Assembly: GCA_963691655.1 (NCBI GenBank)
Contig: OY829327.1
Span: 61,454,079-61,518,078 of the forward strand
DNA length: 64,000 nt
Reading direction: 5' to 3'
Source: Toxonevra muliebris
Lineage: Eukaryota > Arthropoda > Insecta > Diptera > Pallopteridae
The position numbers were made by a program, and so were the translations under genes. This document shows positions 21,103-31,437 of the stretch, in pieces. Each line of letters opens with the position of its first letter. Position 1 is the stretch's first letter. Under the pieces are notes generated by a model. The model worked only from the letters and a program-made list of their open reading frames with translations, was not told the DNA's origin and did not search any database.

Positions 21103-23590
21103 CTAAATGAATAAGTGTTGCCTCAGCAAAGTTCGTTTCTGGGGGTAAACCCATTTTCTTAATCTATTAGCCTCAAGAACACCATCATAGGGCATCTGAG
21201 TAACTCGGCACCCGTCAATATCTCGAACAGCATATCGGTCATTACCCAATTTTTTTGAAATGACATAAGGGTCACTATATTTTGGTATGAGTTTCATACA
21301 TGGGACTAATAATTCGGTTTATCCGTTCAACCTGACCATTAGCCTGAGGGGAATAGGTGGCTACCTTAACATGACAAATATTCCGCTCTTCCAAATACTC
21401 TGCAAATTCATTTGATGTAAAAAGCAAGTACCTCTGTCGCTAATGATGCGTCTGGGACGGCTGTAATGTCGAAAGTAATCGTTCAGGGATACGCAAACCT
21501 CCCTTGTACTAGTAGAAGTAGCAGGATAAAGTTTAACAAACTTGGTAAAAGCGTCTATGACATCTAACAAATATTTCTTCTTAGAGTTAACGGCAGGCAG
21601 CGGACCCAAATGATCGATATGAATTGTGTCAAAAAGAACTGGTTTCTTGGGAATGCTATACAGCTGATGCTGATTTGAACGAGCAGGAGGGGAATACGTA
21701 ATACACTTAAGGCAATTCTTAATGTAGTTATCCAGTTTCGTTTTCATATGTGGGAACCAATAGTGCTTCCCGATTTGCTGACAAGTTTTTTCTATGCCCA
21801 AGTGACCAATCTTCTCATGAATTAGTCTAATGACATTATTTATCATTTCGGAAGGTACAAAAAGTTGTAAATGGCCAGCTGGCGATTTCCAGAAGATTAA
21901 TCCATCAGTTAAAGCGTATTCATCAGATTCACTCTCTTCCAATTGGGAACGAAGTTGGCATAAAAAGGGGTCACGCGCTTGGGCTAGTTGTAACTGAAAA
22001 TCCAAGTCAGCCTCATTGACTAAAGCAACACAATGATTAATGGAATTGACTCTTCTAAGTGCATCGACGTGGCCCATCAACGTTCCAGGTCTATGTTGAA
22101 TCGTATAGTCGTAGTCCTCAAGCTTAAGGGCCCAACGTGCTATCTCAGAAGAATTGTTCTTATTGTTTAACGTTTTCACAAGTGAATCACAGTCAGTGAC
22201 TATTTTGAATGGAATTCCGTGGAGATATGTATGAAATCGCTTAACATTGGCATAAATAATTGCCAATGTTTCCAGTTCGTATGAATGAAGTCTTGGCTCA
22301 GGGACTGAAGTTGTTTTTGAATAGTAGGCAACAGGATGAAGTTTTTTATCCGATTGTGTTTGAAGTAAGACAGCACCAAAACCATTTGAACTGGCATCAT
22401 TATGTAATTCAGTTTCTAGTTTGGGATTATAGATGGATAATACGGGGGCTTCAGTTAATAACTTGCGTAGATTAGAAAAGCACTGAAGGCATTCGTCTGT
22501 ATGTATATGGAAAGGAACATCCTTTCGTAATAAACGCGTCAAAGGGAAGGCTATTCTTGAAAATGAAGGGACAAAACGTCTAAAATAAGAAAACAAACCC
22601 AGACAGCTTTTTAAGGTCTTTTGATCATGCGGGAATGGGTAAGTTTTTATGGCTTGCAGATGTGTATCACTAGGGATATACCTTCAGAGCTAGCCCGGCA
22701 TCCCAAGTATTCAAGTTCGGTGTATGCAAATCGACATTTACTCAACTGAATTTCCAAACCATAGCTCCTAAGTCGAGCCAAAACATCGACCACTATTTCA
22801 ATATGTTGCTCCAGCTCGTCAGTTGCAATGGATATGTCATCCAGATAAACAACAAGTTTGTCACTTTCAATAAAATCACGTAAAATTTTATGCATAAACT
22901 AGGTCCGTTTTAGTAAGATCATTGACAATTTTTCTCACTTGAGTTCGCTCATGATAAGAAAGAGGCCGAGGTCTCGAATAAATAGGTCTATCATGCGTCA
23001 TTTCAATTTTCATCGAATGTATCGGACATAACAGCAGGTGTGTTAGCATAGACTTCAAAAAGCGTATCCCTTATGGAAGATATTGTATTAAAGGGTAAAT
23101 CAAGGTTAATATTGAAATCAGACTTATCAACTTGTACTGTTACAGCACTAACATATATCACGAAATTTTCATCTATCTCAGTGCAGCAAAGCTGATGTAT
23201 GGTATCAGGGGTGGCACAAGCATTCAACATTGACACAACTGAAGTTTCTTCACAATTACTCAATAATGTAGGAATGGCAGTTTTTTTATTGTCTATGTGT
23301 TCAAGAGATTGACTGTCATGCGTATCAATTGTAGACTTATAACGATTCTCTGCTTTAAATAATCCCAAAGACTGAAGTGTACTTTGCAACTGAGCTGAAT
23401 TACTGTTTATTTTATTATTTAATGACATAAGGCACTCTTTGGTGTATTGAAACTTAATGTTACAAAGGAATACATTTAGTTTTGGTAACAAATCACGACC
23501 CAGTAGCATCGGGATATTCATTGAACTGGTGGGCAAAATAATGAAATTATGTAGTACACGTTTATTTTTAAATTGAACAGACGCATCCAT
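21103..23590 (-). pseudogene. Gypsy-type pol relic (RT, RNase H, integrase)
   Basis: Reading right to left, a protease tail with IPMLLGRDLLPKLNVF and the RT entry DRPIYSRPRPLSYHERTQV are joined directly to HKILRDFIESDKLVVYLDD. The core with RT motif A is deleted at about 22900, although the YLDD motif is kept. RNase H shows LHNDASSNGFGAVLLQ and KIVTDCDSLVKTL. Integrase shows the zinc-binding HEKIGHLGIEKTCQQI with NCLKC, then HIDHLGPLPAV, IISDRGTCF and, in a shifted frame near 21330, YSPQANGQVERINR, so all three catalytic acidic residues can be located. Frameshifts lie near 21360, 22650 and 22900. It is inactive. Confidence 0.9.
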
Positions 23591-24922
23591 AAGTCATCAG
23601 TTTTTGTTTGCCTAAACCAAAGTATTTTGTGGGCCGCAGTTTGTGAAGAAATGATGGTGGAACGTATGCACTATTGATAAAGCTCTTAGGACTACCGGAA
23701 TCAAAGAGAGAAAGCAAAAACAAAGGCTCAGTACAACTTCTATCTTGAGGATCAAAGGCAACACTTACCAAATGCAATGACTCAATCGATTCGATGAAAA
23801 CATCAGTATCGTCATTTTGTCCTATGGCAGCAGCAGCTCGGTCCGCACACTTTGGGCATTCACGGAAAATATGATCAAGTTGTCCGCATTTAAAGCAGGA
23901 ACCTTCAGGACGACGGGCATTGGCTGTGATAGTGTCCAAAACGTGAGCAAATAAAGCAGCGAGGATAGTCAATCGATTGGGCGGAAGAAGAAGAAGTGTT
24001 TGTGGCATAAGAAGTGGTGCCATATTCCTTGGAGCAGCAGTGGCAATTCTACCGGCAGTTTCGGTCATAACGATCCAGCAATGACTTAAGTTCACTCAAG
24101 GTTGTTGCACTATACAATAAGGCCACATTGTTTGTATGATCACCAATTCCTTCTACAATAATGTCGACAAGTTCACGAGCACCCAATTGGTTATAAACTT
24201 CATTCAACGTATAATTTCGGCCAAATCCACTGAGCAGCTGCAGCTTCAATTCTTCGTAATGATGGACGGCAATTGTTCGCAAAAACACTAGCTGTTCCTT
24301 CCAAAAGGCAACGACAACCAATAAACTTCGCGCGATCATCAAAAAGCAAGATGTCAAATGCATCCTCAATGTCATCAATCCATTTGCGAACATCATAGTT
24401 ATCGTCACCGGTAAATTTGGAAACCATCGATTCAATTGCACTGATGTCTATCTTGATGGCACCAACGGAAGGTTCACTCAGCAACGACAATTCACGACGT
24501 AATTCAGAAATTTCCTTTTGTTTGCGCAAACGTGAAAGCTCAGCATCCAAAGCAGCGTCAGTTTGCATATTAGCATTTGGTAAAGGGGATACATCAGTGT
24601 TGGCAGCAGGTGGAAAATTAGTGCGTACGGCAGGTTGGTGAATTTGAACACCAGTTGTAGCATTTTTTACCTCAGTTTGAAGAATATCATCTTCAGAATA
24701 AATTTCACTGTGTGATGTAAGAACACGTGCGTCAGGAACATTTGATTTTTGTTTGGAAACATCGGTGCCATCAGGGTTGGGGTTATCAGGATTGGCATCA
24801 GGATCAATAATTGGAAGAGCAGCAGCTGATGCATTCATATATTCCTCATATAATGACCGAATTTGGGATAAAGAAGCAGTGTCCAAACCAGCAATGTTTG
24901 CTTGGTACAACACACTTAGCAT
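23568..24922 (-). pseudogene. Gypsy-type gag with zinc knuckle and protease start
   Basis: Gag begins MLSVLYQANIAGLDTASLSQ (24922 leftwards) and continues through a capsid-like segment (VSKFTGDDNYDVRKWIDDIE), changing frame near 24300 and again near 24070. A CCHC-type zinc knuckle, CFKCGQLDHIFRECPKC, lies near 23860. A protease-like LFDSGSPKSFIN lies near 23690. The capsid motif WxxxxE and the single knuckle suit the mdg3/micropia-like Gypsy group. Frameshifts make it non-functional. Confidence 0.85.
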
Positions 24923-25001
24923 TTCATCTTTACTTAGTCATTTCGAAGCTAGCAAATATATGCACTTAATTTTCTGGGGTAAAATTAAATTTGGAATAAA
25001 A

Positions 25002-25016
25002 ATCCCACTTCTGATT
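25002..25016 (-). other. Primer-binding site of the Gypsy-type element
   Basis: The minus strand reads TCAGAAGTGGGATT one or two bases after the 5' LTR. From memory this is complementary to the 3' end of a tRNA-Leu, the primer used by mdg3/micropia-like elements. Confidence 0.55.
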
Positions 25017-25017
25017 T

Positions 25018-25263
25018 TATAATGGCCAAAGATGGCAGAGATTTATTGAGATTATTTTTTCTTACGAATAAATTCACGTGTTCCTGGCTAGCGTCATTTT
25101 TATTATATATATATATATATTACATAGTTGCATTCTTTAGTATTATTTTATATTTGGTTTACATTGTTGCAATTTTGAGTATCAAATTGAAGTAAAAAGA
25201 AATTAAAAGCAAAACGTAAATAATTATGTAGACTTATAACTATGGTGAACATAAGACACTACA
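25018..25263 (-). repeat. 5' LTR of the Gypsy-type element
   Basis: Same sequence as the LTR at 20764-21002, about 7 bp longer through a TATATATATATATATA tract. It is followed on the left by the primer-binding site. Confidence 0.9.
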
Positions 25264-25730
25264 AAAAAATATATAAATTTCCATAAATAATTCAATATTA
25301 ACCCTCGTCCTAAATGAGCATTAATGACATTAAGAAATAAGCGAAAGTTTGTTTTTTCTTCTAAACATATTCTTGATATCGATAATTAGCCGATAATAAG
25401 ATGCTGACAAAAATGCTAAGTGAATTGTAGATGCGCTTTTACAATTTTATAGGTTCCTACACTCCCTAACGTTCATTTTGGTCTATGATTTGTTGAACAT
25501 TTCAGAGCTCTTTAATACAAAATGCAAAATTTTTATGCAACAATTAAGGAGGGAGATCGAAAAAATTTTAACATAAGGAGTGAAATTGAAAAAATCTTAA
25601 CACACGTTTTACCTAATAATTTTTTTTGGGTGAAAAATTTAAAAATTTCTTTGATCTTATTATCTTTGAAAAATATGTCAGTTGTTATTTTTAATGACAA
25701 ACATGTTGATTCATTGTGAGTTTGATCAAA
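25264..25730. other. Spacer between Gypsy LTR and mariner relic
   Basis: AT-rich. The stretch 25522-25719 may belong to the mariner-family element that follows, but no terminal repeat can be identified. Confidence 0.35.
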
Positions 25731-26533
25731 ATGAGTGAAGAAAAAGAAGTACGTCTTAAAATTATTAAAAATTTTCAAAAAAATCCAAATTGGTCCTGCA
25801 AAAAATTGGCCAAAGAACTGAAGGTTTGCCGTCAAACTGTTTCCAATGTTATTAAACAGTTTCAGGAGAATTTGACCATCGATAGGAAATCTGGTTCGGG
25901 AAGAAAACAAGGACCACATGATATTGGGAAAGCCAAGAAAATGAAAAGCATATTGAAAAGATCTCTAAACACACCTGGTAGAAAAGCTGCCCGGTTAGCC
26001 CAGTGCTCTGACTATTTGGTGCAAAAAGTTATTGGCTTTAACTTGGAAACAGGTTTGAGAACATACAAAGTCCAAAAGGTTCCAGACAAAAGTAGGGCTC
26101 GGAAATTAAAATCGAATTTCATACAAAAATATTCATGTTGTATAATGGACGACGGAACGTATGTACTGGCAGATTTTACGCATTTTACGCAGCTTCCGGG
26201 TTAAAATTTGTATGTTGCTGGTGCTCGCGGAAATGTCGAAAAACAATTTAGAATCCAAAAGCAGACAAAATTTCCTAAAAAATTACTGGAATGGCAAGCT
26301 ATATGCAGTTGCCGCAAAAGAAGCAAGTCATTTGTTACAGTGGGCTCTATAAATACCGAAATATACATCGAAGAATGTTTGAAAAAAATACTTCTTCCTT
26401 TCATAAGAGATCAGAATGTGTCCACATATTTTTGGCCCGATCTGGCATCATGTCACTACGGCAAGAAAGCTCTGGAGTGGTACCAAAGTAATAACATAGT
26501 TTTTGTACCAAGAGAGGCCAATCCTCCAAATCG
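25731..26533 (+). pseudogene. Tc1/mariner-superfamily transposase relic
   Basis: It starts MSEEKEVRLKIIKNFQKNP and has a first helix-turn-helix (SCKKLAKELKVCRQTVSNVI), the linker SGSGRKQGPH and a second DNA-binding segment. The catalytic part follows with CIMDDGTYVLADF (first D) and, after a frame change near 26205, YFWPDLASCHYGKKALEWY (second D) and IVFVPREANPPNRQEL. The ORF is cut just before the third acidic residue, at the join with the tail at 26534. The same transposase family occurs at 39978-40850. One frameshift and the truncation make it dead. Confidence 0.85.
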
Positions 26534-26692
26534 TCAGGAGCTATTAATGAATTTATTGTAGTAAGGTTTTAAGTTTTGTTTTATTAATTGTTATAAGTTA
26601 CTGCTTTAGTTTTAAGTTTATATTTTTTAACTGTAAGTAATCTGATAGAAATTGTTTCGACAGATTAATAAATAAATAAATAAATAAATATT
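26534..26692 (+). repeat. 3' tail of a 5'-truncated retroelement with TAAA repeats
   Basis: About 130 bp of AT-rich sequence (TTTTAAGTTTTGTTTTATTA onward) ends in five or more AATAAATAAATA units at 26668-26692. That form is typical of an I-clade or SINE 3' end. It interrupts the transposase on its left and abuts Helitron copy 2 on its right. Confidence 0.5.
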
Positions 26693-27050
26693 TCGCAATG
26701 CTTAAACTGAAAGAGGTATATTAAAATTATGTATGGTAAGATTATAGATCTTATCGTTTGCTAAAATAAAGTCAGTTTTGGCACATATCTAAAGTTAATA
26801 GTTCACCTGTATAATGCATTTTTATATTAAAAATTCGTTGCCCTTACATTTGTTATTGTAAATATATTTTTTTTTTCCTAGAATCAAACCCAAAGTTTTT
26901 TTTTATTTCGCTCCCTGCGATTTCCACTATACAAACACAAAGGCAAAAAGAATGCGTGAGAGCTTTCTGTTTTAAATTCTTTTTCATTTGCATGAATGTA
27001 CTATAACTACATATTACTAATTTGATCGCGGCACTTCATAGTGTTGTGTA

Positions 27051-27163
27051 GATGAGTTGGTTAGGAGGTAGGGTAAAGTAGTGGATGCTGGAAATAGTTT
27101 TTTGAGTAGTGGGTTCAAATCTCACTTGAAGCGGACCAAATTTTTTTTTTTTTTTTTTTTTTG
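27051..27163 (+). other. tRNA-like pol III cassette a, Helitron copy 2
   Basis: GATGAGTTGGTTAGGAGG with GGGTTCAAATCTCAC (27111) and a long T run (about 27140-27162). It is the counterpart of 15949-16056, with compensating B-box changes. Confidence 0.55.
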
Positions 27164-27282
27164 TGTAAAAAAATAAATACACAAGAAATAAAGATAAAGG
27201 TAAATATAAAACATGCAAACATATATAATACATTATCAAATACATATTACTAATGTGATCGCGTTATCTTATAAATGTGTTT

Positions 27283-27397
27283 GGGTGAGTGAGTTAAAAA
27301 GAAGTGTAAAGTTTTGGTTGTGCAAAGGAATTCTGAGTTTTTTTGGTGTCGCGAGTTCGAATTCAACTACAGGTGGACCAAAATATTCTTTTTTATA
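27283..27397 (+). other. tRNA-like pol III cassette b, Helitron copy 2
   Basis: GGGTGAGTGAGTTAAAAAG with GCGAGTTCGAATTCAAC (27349) and a short T run. It is the counterpart of 16211-16328. Confidence 0.5.
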
Positions 27398-28702
27398 CAA
27401 ATAATTATTTTGTTTTCATACTATTATTCATGGAAATATGCCCATCAATAACTCAGATAATTTTCGGGTATATCTCCACAACCACATATATCTCTGCCAC
27501 AGGAAAAAGGTTTGTGAAATTGAAAAAAGAGGGCATTACATTTCCTATATAATCTGAGTTTAAGCTATGGAATATTCAGTATTCATTTGTGGCACGTCTC
27601 TAAAAAACGTTATTTTGGCATTCCATGAAAAAATATGGAGTGGCCTTTTCCGTTCAACTCTAATGCTTCTATATATATTTCCAGAACCAACGTTGGTTGA
27701 CAAAACCACGCCACAAAAAAAAAAATGTGGTTAGGATTGAAAAAGACGGCGAGGAACTTTCCATATAGCCTGAATTTTCATTATTGTATATCTTAGAAAC
27801 TATTTGTAGTGCAGTACTAAGATTTGGAATGATAATATGATTTGCCAATAGAATTTGGTGGGTAAAGTATGGGTAGACTTGGGTTAGTGACTGTTCCACC
27901 TGGGTTTTATAAGGTATATTTGCTAAATTATTTGTGGTTAGAAAGCTTTGATTGCCAATGGAAAAGGGTAGAAAAAAAAATGAATGGAATAAATAAAATA
28001 TGCGTGACACCTCCAATGCAAAGAAAATGTTTGAAACTGTATACTTGAGAAACCATTGCAAAGAACACACTGGCAGTTTGTGTGTGATGGTTAGTAGTAG
28101 TTGTTGAGCAGAATGTGGAAGTTTTTTGGTATACAAAGGAAATGCTTCAAAAGGTATATATCTCTGCCTTATTTTGCTAAGGCCCTAACATCCTTTTTTC
28201 AGTATAGAGTTTTCGATGGATTATGATAAAAAATGTTCCCTGTTCCGAAAATTTTAGAAACCTACACTGAAAACTTGCAATCTTTTTTTTTTTTGCTTAA
28301 ATTACAAATTCTCGAAATTCTCCTGTAAAATTTGAAAAATGCGTGTTAAGGCTTTAGCAAATTAAGGCAGCGATAAGGGGAACCATAGTAAGACAAGCAA
28401 TACAAATTTATTTGCAAAGGATGTATGTTGATAGTTATTAGAGAGCCTTAGTAAGAAAGATGGTGAAGGTTTGTATGTTAAGATGGGATGTTGATAGCAA
28501 TAACTGAGAAGAATGACACCATTAAACACGTGGAAGTGGAACTACTCATGTAAATGATATGATTAGTGTAATGATTCGATTTTGATCGGAGACTGGCACG
28601 CTCATATAGATATATCTCTTGCAAAAGTTTTAGTTGTTGTAATTTTTACATTACCCCTACTTTGCCAGGTCCGGACAACGAAGCTGGGCGAAGCCCAGCT
28701 AG

Positions 28703-29275
28703 TTTATCATGTTAATTACATGAATTCTTAAAAAATATATAAATAAAACATTCTTATATGTAATGTTTCTATGTTGATAATATAATGAATTTCCAAACGG
28801 AAACCTTACAAAGATGCTCAAAACATTCTCTCTAATTTCAGTTCAAAGTATTAAATATATGACATAAATATATATTTTCATTAAATACACTTCGTTTTTT
28901 CCATTTCGAGTTTAAATGGGAAACCTTAATATTTTGCATTTTTTTCTTAAGCAAACATTTTCATTTCAAGACTTGTATTGTTTAGCTATTTTTGGTCAGT
29001 TTTTATTATCGAAACTGTGTTTTTTCGATGGCAACAAACGCGTATTTCCATAGTGAAGTGAATTAACAGTGATAGTGGAGTGATAGCTAGTGTAATTATT
29101 CATAAAATCAGCGTAGGTCGGAACGAATTTTTAATTTTTTAAATTGCATTTTTTTAAAATAAATAATGGAAAATTGCGATCTCCCCCCTATTTTGTAATC
29201 AGAAGACCAAAATACACCCGTTTTTGAAAAAAAAAAAACGTTTTGAAAACAATTTTTAGCTATTTTATTAAAAAA
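28703..29275 (+). repeat. Leader repeat X, plus copy
   Basis: Inverted partner of 20092-20763, from TTATCATGTTAATTACATG through GTCAGTTTTTATTATCG to TAGCTATTTTATTAAA. Homology stops at about 29275. It is thus the 5' part of a second Jockey-like copy, in the opposite orientation and cut short. Confidence 0.65.
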
Positions 29276-30601
29276 AAAGTGACTAAAGCACAATTTTACC
29301 GAAGATAATTGTAAAAGTGTTGTGTTGTGCTTATTTAAATGCTTTATAAAACCGCTTTCAACAAAATATTTTTAGAATTTTTATTTAAAAAAAAAAAAAA
29401 CCACAAGGAAAGGTTTATTTGTTTTTGATATTTTTATTTCATGTACTTATTTGTGTACAGCAGACGAAAATGGATTAAGAGATTTTTTCTCATAAACAAC
29501 ATTAGTTGAGAAAATTTATTGAGCGAATACATGTCATAATTGTTAAATCTCAGAATATTTCAGAATACTTTCATATGCACACAATACGTAAATGCAAATT
29601 CCCCGCACCGACATAATTTTATATTACAACAGCGCGATACGCACTTTTCATATAAACATTTTATAAAAACGAAAAAAGCCCTTACGTTGGCTTAAAATTG
29701 ATCCCGGTGGCTATTATTTTAAAGGGGCCTTGCACTATCTCTGTTCAAAACTTAACCATTTTTTATAGGACTAGTAGGTTAATAGAAATGTTCTTTCTGA
29801 CTTCGGAATTCTTTTGACACATGGGCTTCCACAAAGATTAGTCCCATTGGTTAATAGTTACCACACCAAATTTGAATGAAATGGGAGGTTTCGAGTTACT
29901 AGACGTTGATTTTGATAGATAAACAAGCCCCAGCCCACTTTTGGATATCAAAGTTCTCAAAAGAAGAGGCATGGACTTTCTTTTGGCTCAAATAAACAAT
30001 GTCAAAAACCGGGTTCAAAGTTTTGACTACTGGTTTTTAACATTTAAAATATACTTCATCTTCTTTATGATGGCTGACCGTAGTTTGTAAGTTTACAGAT
30101 TAGTCAGCAAGGATTAAGAGTTATTAATCAGGAGGTGCTAGACCAAGGCATAGCTAAGCCTTTCTGAACGGCCGAAAGGGAAGGCGACAGTTTTGCCTGA
30201 CCAACACTCGGCGTTATAATCGTTTACGAAAGCACTCTGAGTTTCTCTCTGAAATCTTAACAAAAGACTTTCAAATTACACACTTTTCTAAAAATCGTTT
30301 TCTTCAAACCAAGGGCCCACTTAAGAAAATATGAAGATTTTAAGACCTAAAATATGAAATATTGCAAAAGCTAAACGATTTACATTACATAAAATTTGAC
30401 AAAAAATATTCTACTGACTTTAATAACTAAAAGCTGAACGGTTTCGAATTCCCCGCAAAAAGGAGCTCATTTCTCGATTCCCCGTACTATGTAAAATTGC
30501 CCCCAAATCGGGGAATTCCCCGCATCGCTGATTGATACACTCAAACAATAACAAAACTTCGTTCTAATGGAAAAAAGAGTGTAAAAAATTGTATGGCCAT
30601 T
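29276..30601. other. Unassigned intronic sequence
   Basis: Lower AT content than its surroundings from 29690 to 30240, but no reading frame or family was recognised. AATTCCCCGC occurs three or four times (about 29592, 30430, 30513), which may mark an old repeat. Confidence 0.35.
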
Positions 30602-30751
30602 GGTTGCGTTCAGAAGATACACAAAATTTTAAACTGTTATTTGTAAATTGCCTACAATGCTAACAGTTGTGCTGATCAAAAACACACAACTACGCGTTCA
30701 GAAGACATGCTCTCCTCTGTTGACCAACAGTTGTGTCTTCTGACCGCAACC
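30602..30751. mobile_element. MITE, GGTTGCGTTCAGAAGAC family, copy 2
   Basis: Ends GGTTGCGTTCAGAAGATAC and, reversed, GGTTGCGGTCAGAAGACAC. ATT flanks both sides (left GGCCATT, right ATTAAAC), a likely 3-bp target duplication. It is about 100 bp shorter than copy 1. Confidence 0.72.
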
Positions 30752-30825
30752 ATTAAACACAAAATTTTCAATACCATTTTTTTTGCCGATTTGAACACTC
30801 TATCTATTGTATGCTTAGTGCTTGT
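30752..30825 (-). repeat. Repeat Y, partner of 11326-11396
   Basis: Reverse complement gives GCATACAATAGATAGAGTG and CAAATCGGCAAAAAAAATGG, as at 11326. Confidence 0.6.
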
Positions 30826-30984
30826 ACTTTGTATATGCGAATATTACGGACAGGACCTGTGTCACAGATAATGATGTTGTGATCGTTGTTGTTGTAGCGG
30901 TTGAAAGTAGAAAAGTAGAAAGTAGGGATATTAGAGGAAGAAAGGAGTGGGAGAGAATGAGAAATTAATAATGTTGGTAGTTGT

Positions 30985-31195
30985 CATTAGAACCAAAATC
31001 TAGCCCTAGGAAAGCGGAAGTCCGGATGGGATCCGTCCACAGTGTGGCGGGTGTAAAGTTCTTGTTGTTTGGCTCTCAAAATATTTTTGGTGGTCACCCC
31101 TGCTCCAAAGTGCCAGATGGGAAAACCATACGCGATAATAGGTCTGATTATTTGTTTATAGGTTTTATTTTGCGACTGAGGTCCCGTGCTTTTTT
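30985..31195 (-). pseudogene. Non-LTR RT thumb fragment
   Basis: The minus strand reads KLRDLSRKIKPINKQIIRPI then IAYGFPIWHFGAG. This is the motif just after the RT fingers/palm of Jockey-group elements (YKxxIRPIxxYGxxIW). Only about 70 codons remain. Confidence 0.7.
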
Positions 31196-31437
31196 TTAGT
31201 AAATTTGTGTAACAGAAGAAGGAGAGGAAGAGGACAGCGAAACAATTTCTAGAGATAAATGCCTGAGCTAAAAGAGTGCTTATGCATGAACCTACGTTTT
31301 GATTACAGTTATTTTATTGTTATGTCTTGAGAATAACTGTACTCACACTTGCTTTTGCTGTATTAATTGTTCTATTGTTATAATTTCATTTTCTTTAGCT
31401 TGAAATTAAATTTAATTTTGACATATTTTTATTATAG
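31196..31437. other. End of GCN1 intron 3
   Basis: AT-rich sequence with a pyrimidine-rich stretch and the acceptor TTTTTATTATAG used by exon 4. A branch-point-like TTAAT lies near 31358, but this is only suggestive. Confidence 0.4.

Larger units (their letters stand above)
20764..25263 (-). mobile_element. Gypsy-type LTR retrotransposon, internally deleted
   Basis: Two direct LTRs (20764-21002, 25018-25263) flank minus-strand gag, protease, RT, RNase H and integrase segments. No envelope-like ORF is seen. The element is inserted in the leader repeat X side of the Jockey-like copy; flanking A tracts hide the target duplication. The LTRs differ at roughly 8 positions plus a TA-repeat length change, so the insertion is not recent. 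Gag and pol contain frameshifts and a deletion, so it is defective. Confidence 0.93.
26693..28702 (+). mobile_element. Non-autonomous Helitron, copy 2, 5'-truncated
   Basis: It matches copy 1 from about 15578 onward, with indels, and ends with the same hairpin and CTAG (28699-28702) followed by T. About 215 bp of the 5' end is missing. It carries the same two tRNA-like cassettes at about 27050 and 27283. It lies directly against leader repeat X at 28703. Confidence 0.88.
4381..31437 (+). other. Gcn1: GCN1 intron 3 (27,057 bp, filled with mobile DNA)
   Basis: Donor GTAAGA at 4381 and acceptor TTTTTATTATAG ending at 31437. Introns 1 and 2 are only 62 and 63 bp, so the expansion is specific to this one. 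Its recognisable content is all transposons: Harbinger, Penelope, MITEs, two Helitrons, a Jockey-like relic, a Gypsy element and a mariner relic, listed separately. Insertions lie in both orientations. No missing coding exon is needed between exons 3 and 4. Confidence 0.88.

Noticed and set aside
4381..31437. Extra GCN1 exons inside the large intron
   Set aside because: Exons 3 and 4 join in frame with no residues missing relative to the human protein, and intronic frames with homology are all transposon-derived.
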